A stretch of 64,000 nucleotides of DNA, taken from NCBI GenBank assembly GCA_051294375.1, contig CM119268.1:18120005-18184004 (forward strand), read 5' to 3'. Every line of letters begins with the position of its first letter. The stretch's first letter is position 1. A program made the translations under genes and the position numbers. This DNA is from Paraspadella gotoi (taxonomy: Eukaryota > Chaetognatha). The notes under the pieces were generated by a model. It worked only from the letters and a program-made list of their open reading frames with translations, did not search any database and was not told the DNA's origin. This document shows, one piece after another, positions 1-12,316 of the stretch.

Positions 1-2
1 CT

Positions 3-122
3 GGAAAAAAGCTCTTAGTGCCGGACGTTTCTCCGGACCCGGAAATGGAGGTTTCGACTTTCAAGGTCGTCAAGGCCAATGACTACGCCCATCGACGCCG
101 GGTTAAAACCACGCCGTATTAG
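3..122 (+). CDS. Probable last exon of a gene entering from the left edge
   Basis: The third frame is open from the window edge to a TAG at 120-122 and gives 39 codons. The peptide is not low complexity: it contains LLVPDVSPDPEMEV, then FKVVKANDYAHRRR, and ends VKTTPY. Base composition here is clearly richer in GC than the AT-rich sequence that follows from about 190, which fits an exon followed by a 3' untranslated region. I do not recognise the family and no domain is visible in so short a piece. The 5' part lies outside the window, so the start and any splice acceptor cannot be judged. It could still be a chance open frame. Confidence 0.4.
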   Translation, partial: GKKLLVPDVSPDPEMEVSTFKVVKANDYAHRRRVKTTPY

Positions 123-296
123 TTGGTGGCTCCGCTTAATCCGCAATGACGCCAAACGAAATCCGTCTCTCCAAGAAAGTAAAGCTTCGATAGTATTGCA
201 ATACCACTATTTTTTTGCGGCCTGAAATTATTTAATTATAAAGATATATTATAAAGATTTTAACATTTTTAAAAAATATATATAAAGACAAGACAG

Positions 297-684
297 TTTG
301 AGCAGGGAGATTTTTTTTCCTTGCTATCAAAAGAAAAACAAGAAAACAAAACAGACAAAACATAGAAAAGAGACTGAGAAAAGCGAATTTGATCTCTCGA
401 CGCGTGAGTTGGGAAGCTCCTTCGAAGAGGGAAGCAAGTTTAAAGCGAGGGGGAAGGGGAGAGCGAAGAGGTGGAGTAAGAAGAGAGGAAATGAGGATAG
501 AGGGAAGAGGAGGAGTAAGAAGAGAGGAAATGAGGGAGAGGGGTAAATCCCCACGGTGAAGGGAAACCGGTCGATCGCGATTTCACCGACGCACGTGACT
601 CACGACTTTCGGTCGTTTGTGATCAAGTGAATCGTGAGAGGAGAAAGATGAGGGGAGGAGATGAGGGGGAGAGGATGGGAGAGA
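297..684. repeat. Purine-rich low-complexity tract
   Basis: Plus-strand sequence is dominated by A and G (GAGGAAATGAGG-like and GGAGGAG-like strings) up to the first gap. The open frame at 298-546 is just this composition translated into K, R, E and G. No gene is supported. Confidence 0.6.
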
Positions 685-1542
685 NNNNNNNNNNNNNNNN
701 NNNNNNNNNNNNNNNNNNNNNNNNNNNNNNNNNNNNNNNNNNNNNNNNNNNNNNNNNNNNNNNNNNNNNNNNNNNNNNNNNNNNNNNNNNNNNNNNNNNN
801 NNNNNNNNNNNNNNNNNNNNNNNNNNNNNNNNNNNNNNNNNNNNNNNNNNNNNNNNNNNNNNNNNNNNNNNNNNNNNNNNNNNNNNNNNNNNNNNNNNNN
901 NNNNNNNNNNNNNNNNNNNNNNNNNNNNNNNNNNNNNNNNNNNNNNNNNNNNNNNNNNNNNNNNNNNNNNNNNNNNNNNNNNNNNNNNNNNNNNNNNNNN
1001 NNNNNNNNNNNNNNNNNNNNNNNNNNNNNNNNNNNNNNNNNNNNNNNNNNNNNNNNNNNNNNNNNNNNNNNNNNNNNNNNNNNNNNNNNNNNNNNNNNNN
1101 NNNNNNNNNNNNNNNNNNNNNNNNNNNNNNNNNNNNNNNNNNNNNNNNNNNNNNNNNNNNNNNNNNNNNNNNNNNNNNNNNNNNNNNNNNNNNNNNNNNN
1201 NNNNNNNNNNNNNNNNNNNNNNNNNNNNNNNNNNNNNNNNNNNNNNNNNNNNNNNNNNNNNNNNNNNNNNNNNNNNNNNNNNNNNNNNNNNNNNNNNNNN
1301 NNNNNNNNNNNNNNNNNNNNNNNNNNNNNNNNNNNNNNNNNNNNNNNNNNNNNNNNNNNNNNNNNNNNNNNNNNNNNNNNNNNNNNNNNNNNNNNNNNNN
1401 NNNNNNNNNNNNNNNNNNNNNNNNNNNNNNNNNNNNNNNNNNNNNNNNNNNNNNNNNNNNNNNNNNNNNNNNNNNNNNNNNNNNNNNNNNNNNNNNNNNN
1501 NNNNNNNNNNNNNNNNNNNNNNNNNNNNNNNNNNNNNNNNNN
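685..1542. other. Assembly gap (858 N) ending in GA repeat
   Basis: The run of N is flanked on the left by GAGA and on the right by (AG)8, so the missing sequence is probably a long GA microsatellite that short reads did not cross. Reading frames passing through it have no meaning. Confidence 0.95.
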
Positions 1543-1559
1543 AGAGAGAGAGAGAGATG

Positions 1560-3016
1560 AAACTTCATTAAAGTACCGCCCCTTTTTCTCCTTCGCCTAA
1601 TGAACGAGACTCGTATTCGGGGAAAAGTGATGGAGTAAATGATCCAAAAAAAAGTTTTAGAATCTTTGCTTGCCTTTTAATCCTCATGAACTGCTTGCCT
1701 TGCCACTCTAAATTGCTGATTGCTATGACTCTCGGAGTCAATAATAGAAGCTTACTCTTTTTATGAAATAAAAAAAAGTTTTCTTCTAGTTGTAGAATAT
1801 AAGACTCCCCAAACATGAACTTTGCTTGACATTAGATTCAATTACAAAATGATTTTTGTCAGAGAATTGTATTGCAATTTGCTTTCCATCGGTATATGCA
1901 TCAACACTGCTCTCCATCTGAATAAAGCTCGCATTTAATTTAAAGAACAAATTAGATTCACAATGCTCTTTCTCTCGCTTTTGACCAGCGGTTATAACGC
2001 GAAAGAAATCAGCCAATCGGACAAGGAAGATCGTTAGAGTCCAACCAATGAGCGAAGAGGCTTATTGGAGGAAAGAGAAAGGAGAAAAGTTGAGTCTCGG
2101 CGACGATTTTGCAAATCGTCTCGCCAATTAAGGTTGACGACGCGAACGATGAGGACGAGGACGAGAATGATGATGATGACGATGACGATGAGGACGACGA
2201 CCATACTTTTATTTATTATAATTATTCGGTTTCTGTGACTGTGAGTCTGTGACTGTGACTCGACTGCGGACTGTAATGAGAAAAATGGGAATAAAATTGG
2301 TTAAGACAGTTTGAAAAGAATTTTAAAATTTCATTGAAAAACAACTAGGATTTATATATTGTTGAGAAATTAGTAGATATTGAAAAACGAAATACTGTAA
2401 AAAGAGGGATACTGTTAATTTTGATTATATATCATGTTATTATAACGAACACGAGAAAGGATCACCTTAAAAAGGGACTCGATACTACGAACTCTCACAC
2501 ACGAACTCGTTTGTTTCACCTGCGAAAGAAATACGAGAAAAAGGATCACTGAGTTGGATCAAAAATGAAACACAAATGGATCAGAAACAAAATCCCTCAA
2601 AGATTCTTTTTAATCCAATGAAACCACAAACTTGAGCCAGATACTCAAAATCCGAAAGAAGGAAGGGNNNNNNNNNNGAGAGAGAGAGAGAATATTTTGG
2701 CGAAAACACGAGTTTAAAGTCGATGGGAAAATGCGATGTAAACAATTTTTTTTTTTCAAATTCTTTCGAAAAAAAATTTGAAGCTAAGGACGAACCTCTT
2801 TAAATTTTGCGACGGTCGGATGAGGGGAGCGAAGGAGATAGATGGGATTAAGCATTGAATAATACTATATAGAATATACGGGAGTATAGCAAGTATTAAG
2901 CTTAGGGACTTGGTTTGCATACAGTATATTTTCGTTTTGTGAAGGGAGAGTGATGAATTCCCTCGTAATATCGAGTGAAAGGGTAATCAATTTGATTAAG
3001 AACATAAGAGAATTTC

Positions 3017-3075
<59 letters not shown>

Positions 3076-5600
3076 TACGTCCAGACACCCACGGAGTCAG
3101 TTTCTAACTCGAAAGACTTTACGTCGAAAGAGATACGAGAGATCGAGATAACAACCGTTGATCCAGGGAGAGCATTTTGATTGGACGACAGATCTGATAA
3201 GTGCATTTTGATTGGACGGTAATCTTGTATTGAGGGGGGTTCTTGGTTAGGAGGGAGATATGAGGTAGTCGTGGGATGAGAAGCTTGAAGGGAGGTTTTG
3301 AGTGAGATGGGCGAGATGAGGAAGATTGTCAAGGTTCAAAAACGGTTATTCAAATGAATTTAAATTTTGTACGTATATTTCCTACAAACGTAAGTTAAAC
3401 GCAAGCAAACAAACACAACAAAGTAAGGACGCCAATGTAAACAAAGCTGGTAATCGATTATTGGTCGCCCTCGTTATTAACTTTCGACTTCGAAAACCGG
3501 TATTATTTTGCCCTAAAAGAAAAATAAAGAAAGCTAAATTATTAAGAAAGGGTGTGATAAAAATATCAAAGTTGAGAGAAAAATCAAAGCAAGAAAAAGA
3601 AAAAAAAAGAAAATCAAAAAGATAAGGAAATCAGATAACCCGAGTTTGCAAAAGAGAGAGATAAAGAAAGAAAGCTGAATAAAAATAAGGAATATCAAAT
3701 TTTTGGTTAAAAGTAGGTTAAAAATTTCTTTTTTAACAACCAACAGCTTCCGTCTCAGCTGTTAATAATTGAAGTATCAACAAAGAAGAGAAAGAAAAAA
3801 ACTGGATTTTATTTAATATTTCTTGTTTAATGTTTAATCTTTTAATTCGTTTCGCACACATTAAACGAAAGTAGGATCCTTTTATGGGGAAATCGGATTT
3901 TATTTTCTCTTTAATTTAGGCCGAAACTGACGAAGAGGTTTATGGATTGGAAAACTTTTTTTAAATTTCAAAAGATTACAATTGCGTGTTTATCTATATT
4001 TCAACACTTATACAATTGTAAATTGAACTTTGATAAACTTCAATATAATCCATAAATTTGAGAAAGAACTTTGAGAAAAAATAAGAAAAAAAAAGGATGA
4101 AAAAAAATATGGAAAAAATTTAAATCATATTTTGCAGGTGAACAACGTCGACAAAAACGTGGAAAACGTTAAACGTTTGCGTACAAATTCTTACTCTCGG
4201 GAATTGATATGTTAACATCTGGTAATAGTTATCTCTTTTTGAGATCAAATTTTGACGTAAGTTATTTTCGCCGCTATTTCACATACAGCTCGAACTATGC
4301 GCGCGTTTTGTATGAGCGTTCTGTGTATGGGTTTTACTTATTATCGCAAATATTCTCGTTAAATAATTTATAAGACCAACAACATGATAAAAAGAAGGGA
4401 GAAATGTGTTCATTCTACTGACGTCCATTTGATATTCTCCCTTTCTCTTCCCTTCTCCTAAAAATATAACCCTTTTCCGAAAACAAATCAGTCTTGTTTT
4501 TGAGTTATCTTTGAGGGAAGACGAACAAAGATTAGATATATAGACTCGTCAACGCTCGGAGAGAGGGAAAGAAAGAATGATCGAATGCAAAAAATGAATG
4601 AAAGAATGAATGAATGAGTGAGTGAGCGCTCGAACGCCCTTTTTGAAATGAGGCGAAGTCAACAAAAATTCTCGCTCCGATGATAATGACTTTGACCCAC
4701 AAAAGAAATCGAAAAACAAGGGAGAAGAAGACAAAGACGAAATCTCGATCAAATTCCTTTTTTTTATTTTAGTTTTTCTTTTCTTTTTTTCCATTTTTTT
4801 ATTTGACCGATTTTTTTATTAATTCTGTTCAAATTATAACTCATTCGCAAGCGAGAGAGAGAGAGAGNNNNNNNNNNAGAAATAGACAAGGAGTGCAAGA
4901 GCGAACAAAGGCAATTAAACGGGAAATCACAATGGGGAGTTGTGTAAACAGTAATTAACGTAAAAAAAGGCACGAATTAACGAAAGTCGGCACACGCTGG
5001 GTGACGTCGGCGCTGTTGTCGTCATCGCCGTCGTCTTCGTCGTCGTCGTCATCGTCATCGTCGTCGTCTTTCTCGGCGTCGCAGGGCGTAAAAGAGAAGG
5101 CGAAAAAGTGGCGCCAAATAAAAACCACAAAAGGTGATTTCAATGTAGATTCGATGTTTATTGCTGATTTTTGTGTAGGAATTTTTGGGGAAGAAGTTTG
5201 AAATAAATAACGATAAATATTTTTTGAAAATTCTTTAAAAAATTTACAATTTTCAACTTAAGACTCAAAGAAGTTTCTCTCAACTTGAAAAAGAATCACG
5301 ATCGAGTTCAGTCACGTAAAATCGTTTAAGGTTCACCGGAGAAAAATCAGTGACGGGTGATCGGTGACTAGGAACGGCCTCTGCCTCAACGCTGATCACT
5401 CGGCAACTCGTCAATCTTTCAAGATTTTATTACTTTGAGGAGAAAATCTCGGAAAACGAATCACTCTCTCTCTCTCTTCGTCTCTCTCTCTCTCCTCTTC
5501 TCTCTCTCTCTCTCTCTCCTCTCTCTCCTTCTTTTATCTGAGTATACGAATAATCATAAACGTTATGCCGTCATATTTATACGGTTAAAACTATAAGTAC
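1560..5600. other. AT-rich intergenic or intronic stretch without a recognisable gene
   Basis: This stretch is mostly AT-rich unique sequence. It holds a GAC/GAT-rich patch at 2156-2201, a 10-N gap at 2668-2677, a (GA)n tract at 3018-3066, a 10-N gap at 4868-4877 next to GA repeats, a TCG/TCA trinucleotide patch at 5010-5075 that translates to poly-Ser or poly-Asp, and (TC)n at 5464-5528. No frame shows a conserved domain or paired splice sites. Two CCAAT motifs near 2011-2047 could belong to a promoter, but no start site can be tied to them. Confidence 0.5.
3018..3066. repeat. (GA)n microsatellite
   Basis: An almost perfect GA dinucleotide run of about 24 units ends in GCGAGCGAGC. It explains the RERERE part of the frame at 2950-3180. 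Confidence 0.95.
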
Positions 5601-5990
5601 AAACTAATGTACGCAAATTTCTTGTTCTCTGTAATTAATCTACGCGACGAGGCCGGCCTCCGCTCGACGTGATTACGCCTTTATTCATTTTCAGTACTGA
5701 GCCATATTATCGATCCAACCACTTCTAAATTGTTTAAATAGATTCGATTGGATTGCCAAATGAAGGTAACGTTCTTTCCCTTAATTTTTTTTTCGATACA
5801 ATTTCTTTCCTCCATTTCCCCTTTTTTTTCTTTCATAAATTCTTCTCTTAATTCTTCATCAAGTTTCTGTTAAACCCATAAGAGTTAGACGGGGATTTTT
5901 TTGAAGCAGGAAGAGGGGGAGATTTCCTTCTAGTGGCGGTTTCCTTTTTTTTTTTTTCTGTTTTTTTGACTCTCTCTCTCCTCTTCCTCG

Positions 5991-6032
<42 letters not shown>

Positions 6033-6238
6033 CTCTCCTCCTCCTCTATCTTTCTCTTCTGCTGGTCACCAATCCAACTCTCCCCTCCTCCTCAACGACT
6101 TTCTTCTTATCCATTTCATCTAGTTTTTCCCTCTTTCTTCTTCTCCTCTTCCTTTCTTCTCCTCTTCCTCCTCCTCTTTCCTCCTCCTCCTCCTGTCTTT
6201 TCTCAAAGTTCACGTTCCCCCATTCATCGTGTTTATGC

Positions 6239-6481
6239 TCACGCAAAAAGACCGCAACTCACAATGAGACGTGGTGTGCAGTGGTTCACGGATGAATCTC
6301 TTTTTCCGGTATTTCTGGAAGCGTGCCACTTTTTTACGAGACGCGCCGTGAGTCCTGTGTCCAATTCCTCCAAAAGCGTTATAGGCATGCTCGTTTTAAA
6401 AGTAGTCTTTTTCCAAACATTCAACTCAAGCTCGGAAATTTCCTGATGCTGTAAGCCTGAGGCCCATTGTTTACAAAACAA
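6239..6481 (-). other. Open minus-strand frame, doubtful coding
   Basis: An 80-codon ATG frame on the minus strand has a balanced composition (it includes ISELELNVWKKTTFK and LVKKWHASRN) and no low-complexity bias. The matching stretch in copy B (about 15300-15540) has several insertions and deletions that break the frame. That argues against coding, unless copy B is simply poor-quality sequence. No family is recognised. Confidence 0.2.
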
Positions 6482-7276
6482 GCTTAACAGTGATAGATTT
6501 TTTCAATCCGTAAATTTTTAAAAATCGTTTTGAAAAGATTTAGAATAAACGGCCAGTTTTTGTAAACAAACTTGGAATTCTAATTTTTTTGTGATTCTAA
6601 TTTCTTTGAATACTTGAAATCAGATATTTTAGTGCATTTAATTATTATTATTATTATTGAAAATGAAAATTATGCAAATTACTTGTTTACTATTTTCTAT
6701 TTTTCTATATTTTAATATTTTAATATTTTATGAAGGATTTGTAGTTTAATCTATATTATTTAATCAAACATATATTGCTTTCTTTTTTAAAAATGTTTTA
6801 TATCTAATAATTCAGATTTGGGAAGGGAGAACGTCAGTGTTGTCTTCTGGAAATAGAGCAGAGCAGAGCAGAGCATCTATATAACACAAGGTGAGATAGA
6901 TATCACACATCATTTCTGTTAGAAAGTCATTAATGAAAAATCATAATATCTAAGAGGCTGAACAGAAAGGGTGGGAATAGATAATTTTTTGAGGGGGACC
7001 AACGTATATATATGATTTTTTTACCAATAGGAATAAGACTACCATGTAGAATTGTATGTTCTGATAGGGATACTTACTGGGGAAAGTCTATAGGGCACCT
7101 TTATGTCATGAATATAATTTAAAATACTTAATGAAAATTTTATTTTTCTTTATCCTATTTTTTAATTATTTCTTTTTGAATATTTTTATCTTTTATGTTT
7201 ATACAATGGGAAAGTCATCAGTTGGGAACCTATACCCTTCATGGATTTCGGCTCTTTAATCCCAATATTCCAATAT

Positions 7277-7292
7277 TATTATATTATTATTA

Positions 7293-7358
<66 letters not shown>

Positions 7359-7360
7359 CT
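7277..7360. repeat. (TTA)n trinucleotide microsatellite
   Basis: ATT/TTA repeats run almost uninterrupted for about 28 units. They produce the poly-Ile and poly-Leu frames here. In copy B the corresponding place (about 21090-21240) is a much noisier AT stretch. Confidence 0.9.
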
Positions 7361-7389
7361 ATTATTATCGTCGTCGATTTAATCTTTAG

Positions 7390-7633
7390 TATGATTATAA
7401 ACACCTTTCTAGACCACCCAATGAACCAGAACAGACCCACCATAGAAAACCCTACCCGTTTACTCCACCTAGCGAAGCTCTCTTCTGCTTCTCTCTCAAT
7501 CTGACCAAAGAGGCCGCTGCAGCCATCTGGCGCGCTGCCCGCCGGCGCTACAGGAACGTCGCGCTGCCGGCACGGCGTTCCGGTAACGGCGCCCCCCTCC
7601 GGCCAATGGAGAACCTCCTGTCGTGGGAAAAAG
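7390..7633 (+). CDS. Candidate internal exon with strong GC3 bias
   Basis: One plus-strand frame stays open from the TAG before 7390 to a possible splice donor GGTAAAAG at 7633/7634. The peptide includes RPPNEPEQTHHRKPYPF, then LTKEAAAAIWRAARRRYRNV and PMENLLSWEK. Nearly every third codon position in the last 130 bases is G or C, as in the Kelch exons at 59-62 kb, while the surrounding DNA is AT-rich. Acceptor-like AG dinucleotides occur at 7410-7440, so the true 5' end is uncertain. The basic, tryptophan-containing helix-like part might belong to a DNA-binding domain, but I cannot name the family. Copy B carries the same block near 21240-21500 with frameshifts. Confidence 0.4.
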
Positions 7634-8287
7634 GTAAAAGTGAGAGTCGGTAGAAAAAAAGGGAAATCTAAAAGGTAGAGAAATAAAAAAAAATTGATGA
7701 AAAAATAGAAAAGTTAAAGTTAAAAACTTATTCACTCTCGTTGATTTTTTCAAATTTTATAATAATTATTTTTACTTCCTATTTTTGAACATGAAAATTG
7801 AAAGCAAAATAGAAATATGTAAACAATAAATAAAACATAAACAGATCAACTTACTGAAAAATGACGATACGACCGAAAACTCAATTGAATCTTGAATTTT
7901 TTTTTTATTTTTTGTTTATACAATTCTATGCGATTTTTTTATTAACAGTTTACATATGTGGTCTTTCTGTTGTTAATTCGAACATCCTCTCTCTCTCCTT
8001 TTTTTTAAATAGATTTAAATTTTTTTTTTCATTTTTTAATTTAATTTTTTTAAATTTTATCCCGCAGAAAAAGTATTTGTCGAAGAATAAATTAAAAGCA
8101 GATCGTAAAGAAAGTGTGAATTAAGTGAATTTAAGGAAAGGGAATGGGTGATGTGGGAGAGAGAGAGATAGAGAGAGAGAGCGCGCCATAAGCCTAATCC
8201 CGATTGAATAAGAAAAACCTGAAGGCAAGATGTGTTTTGACAACCTTATCTTAAGCTGGACAAACGCCAATGAAAAATGGCATCGAT

Positions 8288-8311
8288 TCTCTCTCTCTCT
8301 CTCCCTCTTTT

Positions 8312-8389
<78 letters not shown>

Positions 8390-8394
8390 TCTCC
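8288..8394. repeat. (TC)n microsatellite
   Basis: A pyrimidine CT run with short CCCTCTTTTTC interruptions. About 160 bp downstream (8553-8633) is a GA run, so the two tracts are inverted relative to each other. Confidence 0.95.
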
Positions 8395-8552
8395 TTCCAG
8401 ATGAACGTCGCTTGAATGTGTCTAACGTGTGAAATCAAATGAAGGAAAACAATACGTGAAAGTGAAAAATGAAGTTTTGGAATGAAGAGAAAAAGATTAA
8501 TGACTGCGTGATGATGAGAGGGAGACGATCTCGGTTTTGTAGAAGTGAGAGT

Positions 8553-8585
8553 GAGAGAGGAGAGAGAAGGAGAGGAGAGAGAGAG

Positions 8586-8617
<32 letters not shown>

Positions 8618-8633
8618 AAGAGAGAGAGGAGAG
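8553..8633. repeat. (GA)n microsatellite, opposite polarity to the preceding tract
   Basis: A GAGAGA run with GGAGAG interruptions. In copy B this is about 22450-22550, shortened and irregular. Confidence 0.9.
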
Positions 8634-9085
8634 CACTATTTTCCGCCAAACTTTCACTTAATCCGTCGTGTTATTTGTAACGCTCAAAAGTTAGGAATGT
8701 GAATGACATCATCACGCCCTGAGCGGAGGGAAAATCACAGGGATGAAATATCGAATTTGAACCAACATGAAGTATATGAGGGTGAGAGTTGATTTTTAAA
8801 AACAAATTTCAGAGTTAATGGGAGCTTAGTACAAACTAAGATTTTGATGTCACTCATCAGCTTGTTGATTTTCATCCAAAAAATTAAAACAAAATAAAGA
8901 CCAGCAAATCCCGAGCGTTCTGTCTGTCTTTCTCTCTCTCTGGGCAAATCAAAGACAATTTGAGAGACAAGAATCTAAATTCATACGACACCATGAGAAA
9001 CGATGGAGGCCAGGAGGGCGGAACCGATCGGGTTGAAAGGGAAAAATTTAGATCATGAGGAAGATAGTAACAGGCGTTTGGTTTT

Positions 9086-9112
9086 ATTTTGATGAGAGAG
9101 GAGAAGAGAGAG

Positions 9113-9143
<31 letters not shown>

Positions 9144-9886
9144 GAGAGAGAGAGGGGAAATTAAATGCAGAAAAAAGGATGGATTAGTGAGTGATTGCGG
9201 GAAGCGATACTCTCTTCTATCAAAATCTGGTATCGAAAATTTCTGTGTTCGTTTTGCAGTTAGGGAAACAACCCAATCAAATGATATTTCCTTTGTTTCA
9301 CGAAAAACAAAACTAAGTAAACAAAAGTTCAATTTTGTTGGAGGAAAAAATGAGAGCCATAAGAGTAAGAAAATAAAATAAAAAAAAACTTCAACTTTTT
9401 AAATAACTGTGAATACTTTCTTGCTGTGATATATTCTCGAAATACAACGTTCACATGGTTTTGTTTGTCTAAGATGGGATTTCGACAACCTTAAAAAGAC
9501 CGAAAAAATTTTCAGGGAACGACTAAAATCGGATTTTTAAAAAAATAAAGTAGTTTTTAAGAATTTTAAAGTTTTTTTTCTTTTTTTTTGTAATCTTCGT
9601 TTTTGTGTTTGTCTTAGTCGCTTCATCGTTGTCATCGTTGTCATCGTCATCTAAATTATAATTAGTGAAGATCGCCCATCGAAATTTTCTTTATGCAACG
9701 GTAAAACGAATGGCAACAACAATTTTTTTCACCAGAAGGATGAATGGCATAATGCCGTATCATGCCATCACATGGTCGTTTGCATAACGGATTCTCCTAG
9801 CAGATTGCGCCTTGACTGAAACCATTACAGGCGTTATACCTTTAATTCCCGGACCATATAATTCTCATTTTATCGTTCAAACTCTG

Positions 9887-9967
<81 letters not shown>

Positions 9968-10341
9968 GTCTTTCTGTTTTTGTCTATCTTTCATCTGGAA
10001 GAAAAGGAGGTCATATTCGCATGTCATTTTTTTCTTTCAGCAAAATGGTCCAAACGGAAAGGGTGAGGAAAAGTAATTCGAATTGAGGTGAGACGCGAGG
10101 AGGTCAGTTTTCGATCGATCGACGCAACTCGATCTCTTTTTGTTTAATTAGAAAGACGACGACGAGACGACGACGACCACGATGGAGACAACGATGACTA
10201 CAACCATCGACAAGAATTTCAAAAACCTTTTGAAAATAATCCTCGTAACCGGAGTATAATTTGATCTTACAAACGACTCCACCTTCTTCCGAGGGAATAT
10301 CTCTCTCTCTCTCTCTCTCTCTCCTCTCACTCTCTCTCTCT

Positions 10342-10382
<41 letters not shown>

Positions 10383-10391
10383 TCTCTCTCC
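9086..10391. repeat. Cluster of GA and TC tracts
   Basis: Three tracts lie in this interval: GA at about 9086-9155, TC at about 9889-9967 and TC at about 10299-10391. The sequence between them is AT-rich with no supported gene. The SLSLSL and RERERE frames here are translations of these repeats. Confidence 0.85.
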
Positions 10392-11106
10392 CCCTTCAAG
10401 TGTTTCATTTTTCTCAGCGTCTCTTTAATCTGATTGTCTCGCTTATCCTCCTTGATAACCCCTTACTCCTTTTCGCATATCCTGTTACACTCCTCGGATA
10501 CACTCATCTTTTCTTTCTTCTCTCTATCCTCTCTCTCTTCTCTTTTCGACTCTTCTCTCTTCACTTACTTCTTTCTCCCAACTTTTTCGTATCTTTTTAA
10601 TCGCTGGTTTCTGCAAAAGTATCGGGGAATATGCTTACGTAATACTAATACTTTTTAGGTTTGTATGCACCTAAATTAGTCAAAGATGAAAGAAACAAAT
10701 GAGGTGATAGAAGACAGAAATGAGGTGTTAGAAAATTAAATGATGTGAAGAACCAAAAGACGACGAGGAACAAGGAAATGAATTAGTTTCCGCTGACAAG
10801 CGGTCTGCTTTCAAGTTTTCCAAATCCAAACCAGCGATTTCTATCGTGTAAGGTAGGGCAATGATTGTGCTCTTCAGGTAAGTTGAGTCGTTCGATGATG
10901 ATGAGATGTTTAGTCAGTCAGAAAACCTGATTTTAAGCAAATCGAAACAAAGCGGAGAATATCATCGGTTTTATCCCTGTAAAATTAAGGGACGTTTGAT
11001 GTAACCGAGGAATTCTGACGGCTCGATAAAAAAAAATATGAGTTTCGTTCCGATCCGCTTAATTGATTGATAAAGGATCTCCATTTCTTCAATCTTTCAA
11101 AAGCCC

Positions 11107-11150
11107 AAAACCCTAAACCTTAAAACCTTAAAACCTTAAAACCCTGGTTC
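11107..11150. repeat. Short tandem (CCTTAAAA)n, telomere-like
   Basis: CCCTAAACC is followed by several units of CCTTAAAA. The same short array is present in copy B (about 25160-25200) and copy C (about 29876-29915). It resembles telomeric CCCTAAA only in its first unit. Confidence 0.7.
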
Positions 11151-11289
11151 CTCTTCTGTCGAACGTCGTCGTCGTCGTCACCGTCGCCCGTCGTCGTCAT
11201 CCGTTCAACAAAATCCCTCCCCATCAAATTCGGATGAGGTCGAAACCGATTTTTGGTCAAGATTTGAGTCTTCAAATCCTTCAACCGTC

Positions 11290-11672
11290 TCTCCTCTCTC
11301 TCTCTCTCTGTTCTCTCTCACTCTCTTCTCTCTCTTCTCTCTCATCTCTCTCTCTTCTCTATCTTCTCTCTCTCGGTTAGTTGTGGTCTTTGGTCTCTTA
11401 GCTGTGCTCCACTGTTCGTTTTTTTTTCACTGTTTCTGCGCCGTCAATTCGTTCATAATATATTCAGGAATAAAAATCTAGAATATGCTAATTGTATCTG
11501 TTAATACGTCGTGAAAGGTCATTAATTGATTTATAACTTAGTAAAATTTAAAAATAATGCACTTAAAATTATTTTCCTGTGTATGTAAAAAAAATAGTTA
11601 AAAAAGCTACAGCCTCTCTATGTTTTGGTTGTAAAGCTTACAAACGTCGAAAGAATCCGCCAAACAAGGGAT

Positions 11673-11709
<37 letters not shown>

Positions 11710-12316
11710 AAGAGAAGAAGAGATAGAGATGAGAGAGAAGGAAGAGAGAGAGAGAGAGAGGAGAGAGAGAGGAGAGAGAGAGAGAGAGAGACTACTGAGG
11801 CAGCGGGGGCCGCGCACGGGGGTCGTCCGACTTCCCCGAGGGACTGCAGGCAGAGGCCTCAAATGTGCATATCTCTCCGCTGCGAACCAAATTCGCTCTT
11901 CCTCTCTTTTTCTGTGTTTTCAACTCGGTGCTGCCTTTCTTCTTTTCTTTCGATTTCTACTTTAGTTTCTTTTCGTCCGCATTTGTTTGGATGACCGTCT
12001 GAAAATACGTCGAATTTGACGACCGATGAACGACCAGCGAGGAGACATTGGCGGAAGGCATCAGAAAATGAATGGAAAGGGTTCGATTAATCGTGCCGGG
12101 ATGTCTCTCTCTCTTCTCTCCTTCTCCATCTCTCTCTCTCCTCTTTCTCTCTCTCGACTAACTCGCTCCTTTCTCCTTCTTCTCTATTATCATCTATACC
12201 CTCTCTCTTCTCACCTCTCTCTCTCTCTCTCTCTCTCTTCTCCTCTCCTCTCTCTCCAGTGCCTTCCGCCTCTTCCTCTCTCTCTCTCTCTCTCTCCTCT
12301 CTCCTCCCTCTCTCCC
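11290..12316. repeat. Cluster of alternating TC, GA and TC tracts
   Basis: TC tracts lie at about 11290-11375 and 12103-12316, with a GA tract at about 11672-11791 between them. The GC-rich piece right after the GA tract (11790-11860) is open in several frames but shows no reliable coding sign. Confidence 0.85.

Noticed and set aside
685-1571. Open frames of 299-405 codons across N runs (also at 27409-27988, 30396-31291 and 33071-34288)
   Set aside because: They exist only because N is read as any residue; the visible ends are GA or TC repeat.
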